Assembly: GCA_021295675.1 (NCBI GenBank)
Contig: JAGWBY010000087.1
Location: 1 to 27,023 of the forward strand
Length of the DNA: 27,023 nucleotides
Direction of reading: 5' to 3'
From: Candidatus Latescibacterota bacterium
GTDB taxonomy: Bacteria; Latescibacterota; UBA2968; UBA8231
The position numbers and the translations under genes were made by a program. The notes below the pieces were generated by a model. The model was not told the DNA's origin, made no database searches, and was given only the letters and a program-made list of their open reading frames with translations. Below are positions 25,865 to 27,023 of the stretch, piece by piece. Positions within the stretch are counted from its first letter, which is position 1. Each line of letters starts with the position of its first letter.

Positions 25865-26011
25865 TAACAGCGCATTAGCACAGCTCATCCACCGCTCGAC
25901 AGTGAACTATTGCGTCGCCCATCCGCCCGCTGTATCTTGCCCCCCCATGAATTTACACCTCAGCATCGTCGCCCAGAGCTTTATTCCTCTCTGCAAAGCG
26001 CATCCCTTCAC

Positions 26012-27023
26012 ATGAACAAAGTAGAAATCCCGCCGCCCGAAGGCGTCTTTGCCCAGTCTTGGTCGCTGCAGAAACTCTTAGGTATGCTCGCCGTCTTCGG
26101 CCCCGCGGCCATCGTCGCCTCAGTCGCCATCGGTGCCGGCGAGACCATCGTCGTGGTGCGGGCCGGTGCTTGGGCTGGCTATGGCTTGTTGTGGATGGTC
26201 TTGCTCAGTTGCTTGGTCAAGGGCGTCTTCTTCACCTACCTGATCGGCCGCTATACAGCCGTCAGCGGCGAGCTGATCGGCCACCGCCTCGTGCGCCTGC
26301 CCGGGCCGCGCGGATGGCTGTTGTTGACCATTCTGCTCTTTGAAATGATCGGCGCGCCCCTAGCTTGGGTGCCCGTCTCCAAACCCTGCGGCGACCTTTT
26401 TCACTTCTTGCTGCGCGACATGCTGCCCGCCGGCGAGGAAGAAGTCTTCTGGGAAAACGCCATAACCTCGGCCTTTATTGCCTTGGCGCTGCTCTTTGGC
26501 ATCCGCCTGTCCTTTGAACGCCTCGAAAAGCAACAGCTCCTCATCTGCGGAATCCTAGTCACCGGCACCATTGCCGGGACCCTCATTGTGCGTCCAGACT
26601 TTATCGCGGCGCTTGTGGGGACCTTCCGCTTTGGCGACCTGCCGCCCTTCCCGGAGTGGGCACCCGAGGACACCGTCGCGCATCCGCTGCTGACATTGGG
26701 CACCACCTTTGGCTACGTCGGCGGCTCGGTGATTGGCTACATCGCCTACGCCAACTGGGTCGGCCTGCACAAGTGGGGACTGACGGGCCACCAAGACATC
26801 GAGGCCATCCGCGACCGCGCCGGCCGCAGCGACACCATCGACTACCTACCCGACGATCCCCAGCAAATCCACCACCTGCGGCAACGCGTGGCACCGCTGC
26901 GCTGGGACGTGGGGCTGGGGGCGCTGGTCCTCTTTATCGTCACTGGGGCCTTTATGATTTCCGGGGCGGCCGTGCTCTTCCCGCTCGAAACCCGCTTTGA
27001 GGGCTGGAACTTGCTGACGCACC
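26012..27023 (+). CDS. Nramp-related metal transporter-like membrane protein, partial at the right edge
   Basis: The frame is open from the ATG at 26012 to the end of the window (337 codons, no stop). It starts MNKVEIPPPEGVFAQSWS and has many hydrophobic segments: LGMLAVFGPAAIVASVAIGAG, LLWMVLLSCLVKGVFFTYLI, WLLLTILLFEMIGAPLAWV, SAFIALALLFGI, LLICGILVTGTIAGTLIV, and others. The opening FGPAAIVASVAIGAGET and the GRYTAVSGELI region match the Nramp fold. The Nramp metal site in helix 1 (DPGN) is replaced by GAGET (26132-26146), and helix 6 has GYVGGSVIGYIAYANW where MPHN is expected. The ion is therefore unlikely to be bound as in MntH. A long soluble loop (DIEAIRDRAGRSDTIDYLPD) is unusual. There is no good ribosome site; the 147-base gap before it shows no clear promoter. 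Confidence 0.75.
   Translation, partial: MNKVEIPPPEGVFAQSWSLQKLLGMLAVFGPAAIVASVAIGAGETIVVVRAGAWAGYGLLWMVLLSCLVKGVFFTYLIGRYTAVSGELIGHRLVRLPGPRGWLLLTILLFEMIGAPLAWVPVSKPCGDLFHFLLRDMLPAGEEEVFWENAITSAFIALALLFGIRLSFERLEKQQLLICGILVTGTIAGTLIVRPDFIAALVGTFRFGDLPPFPEWAPEDTVAHPLLTLGTTFGYVGGSVIGYIAYANWVGLHKWGLTGHQDIEAIRDRAGRSDTIDYLPDDPQQIHHLRQRVAPLRWDVGLGALVLFIVTGAFMISGAAVLFPLETRFEGWNLLTH

Noticed and set aside
25947..26015. Short ORF beginning ATGAATTTACACC before the Nramp-like gene
   Set aside because: 22 codons, no ribosome site, no signal-like or regulatory feature; it overlaps the start of the next gene.

Overview
The window is a 27 kb, GC-rich, densely coding bacterial segment with no RNA gene, CRISPR array or recognisable transposase. 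Several features suggest an uncultivated, possibly host-associated member of the FCB group (Latescibacterota- or Poribacteria-like). Two proteins carry a C-terminal domain of the FlgD-like/type IX sorting kind with an NPFN motif. Two phytanoyl-CoA dioxygenase-like enzymes are present, along with a TIM-barrel sugar isomerase/epimerase-like protein and a Gfo/Idh/MocA oxidoreductase. Eukaryote-like repeat proteins (plant-type LRR, ankyrin) and Fic/Doc proteins also occur. The taxonomic placement is inference; there is no marker gene.

Layout. 1-1741 (minus strand): dcd, a tandem GNAT acetyltransferase and a small Fic-tail-like ORF, reading leftward. 1830-9820 (plus): a strong promoter, then an alpha-2-macroglobulin (A2M) lipoprotein and penicillin-binding protein 1C (pbpC). 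This is the known bacterial A2M/PBP1C pair, but both genes are broken by reading-frame changes. 9982-13482 (plus): a sugar isomerase-like TIM barrel, an unrecognised glycosidase-like gene and an intracellular Asp-box beta-propeller. The last two genes are each preceded by a copy of the same ~105-bp promoter-plus-hairpin leader. 13519-16299: an exported LRR protein and an FG-GAP lipoprotein, probably one operon. 16333-18865: a REP-like inverted repeat, a frameshifted ankyrin gene and a self-inhibited Fic enzyme. 18896-23542: a PhyH enzyme (plus), convergent with a leftward group of Gfo/Idh/MocA dehydrogenase, secreted serine hydrolase (beta-lactamase fold) and a second PhyH enzyme. 23670-25114: an exported Asp-box protein with a sorting-type C-terminus, also frameshifted. 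25190-25864: an AbrB-type antitoxin/Doc toxin pair with a palindromic operator. 26012-end: a partial Nramp-related transporter that lacks the usual metal-binding motifs.

Functional reading. The A2M/PBP1C pair would trap proteases and repair the wall. The TIM barrel, propellers, PL11-like FG-GAP protein, dehydrogenase and dioxygenases fit processing of complex carbohydrates or other organic matter. The Fic, Doc, LRR and ankyrin genes form a layer of toxin-antitoxin or interaction proteins. The strongest undescribed signal is the duplicated leader at 10971-11078 and 12421-12528. A caution applies throughout: at least nine frame changes interrupt otherwise clean coding sequence in five genes, which suggests uncorrected assembly indels as much as real gene decay.
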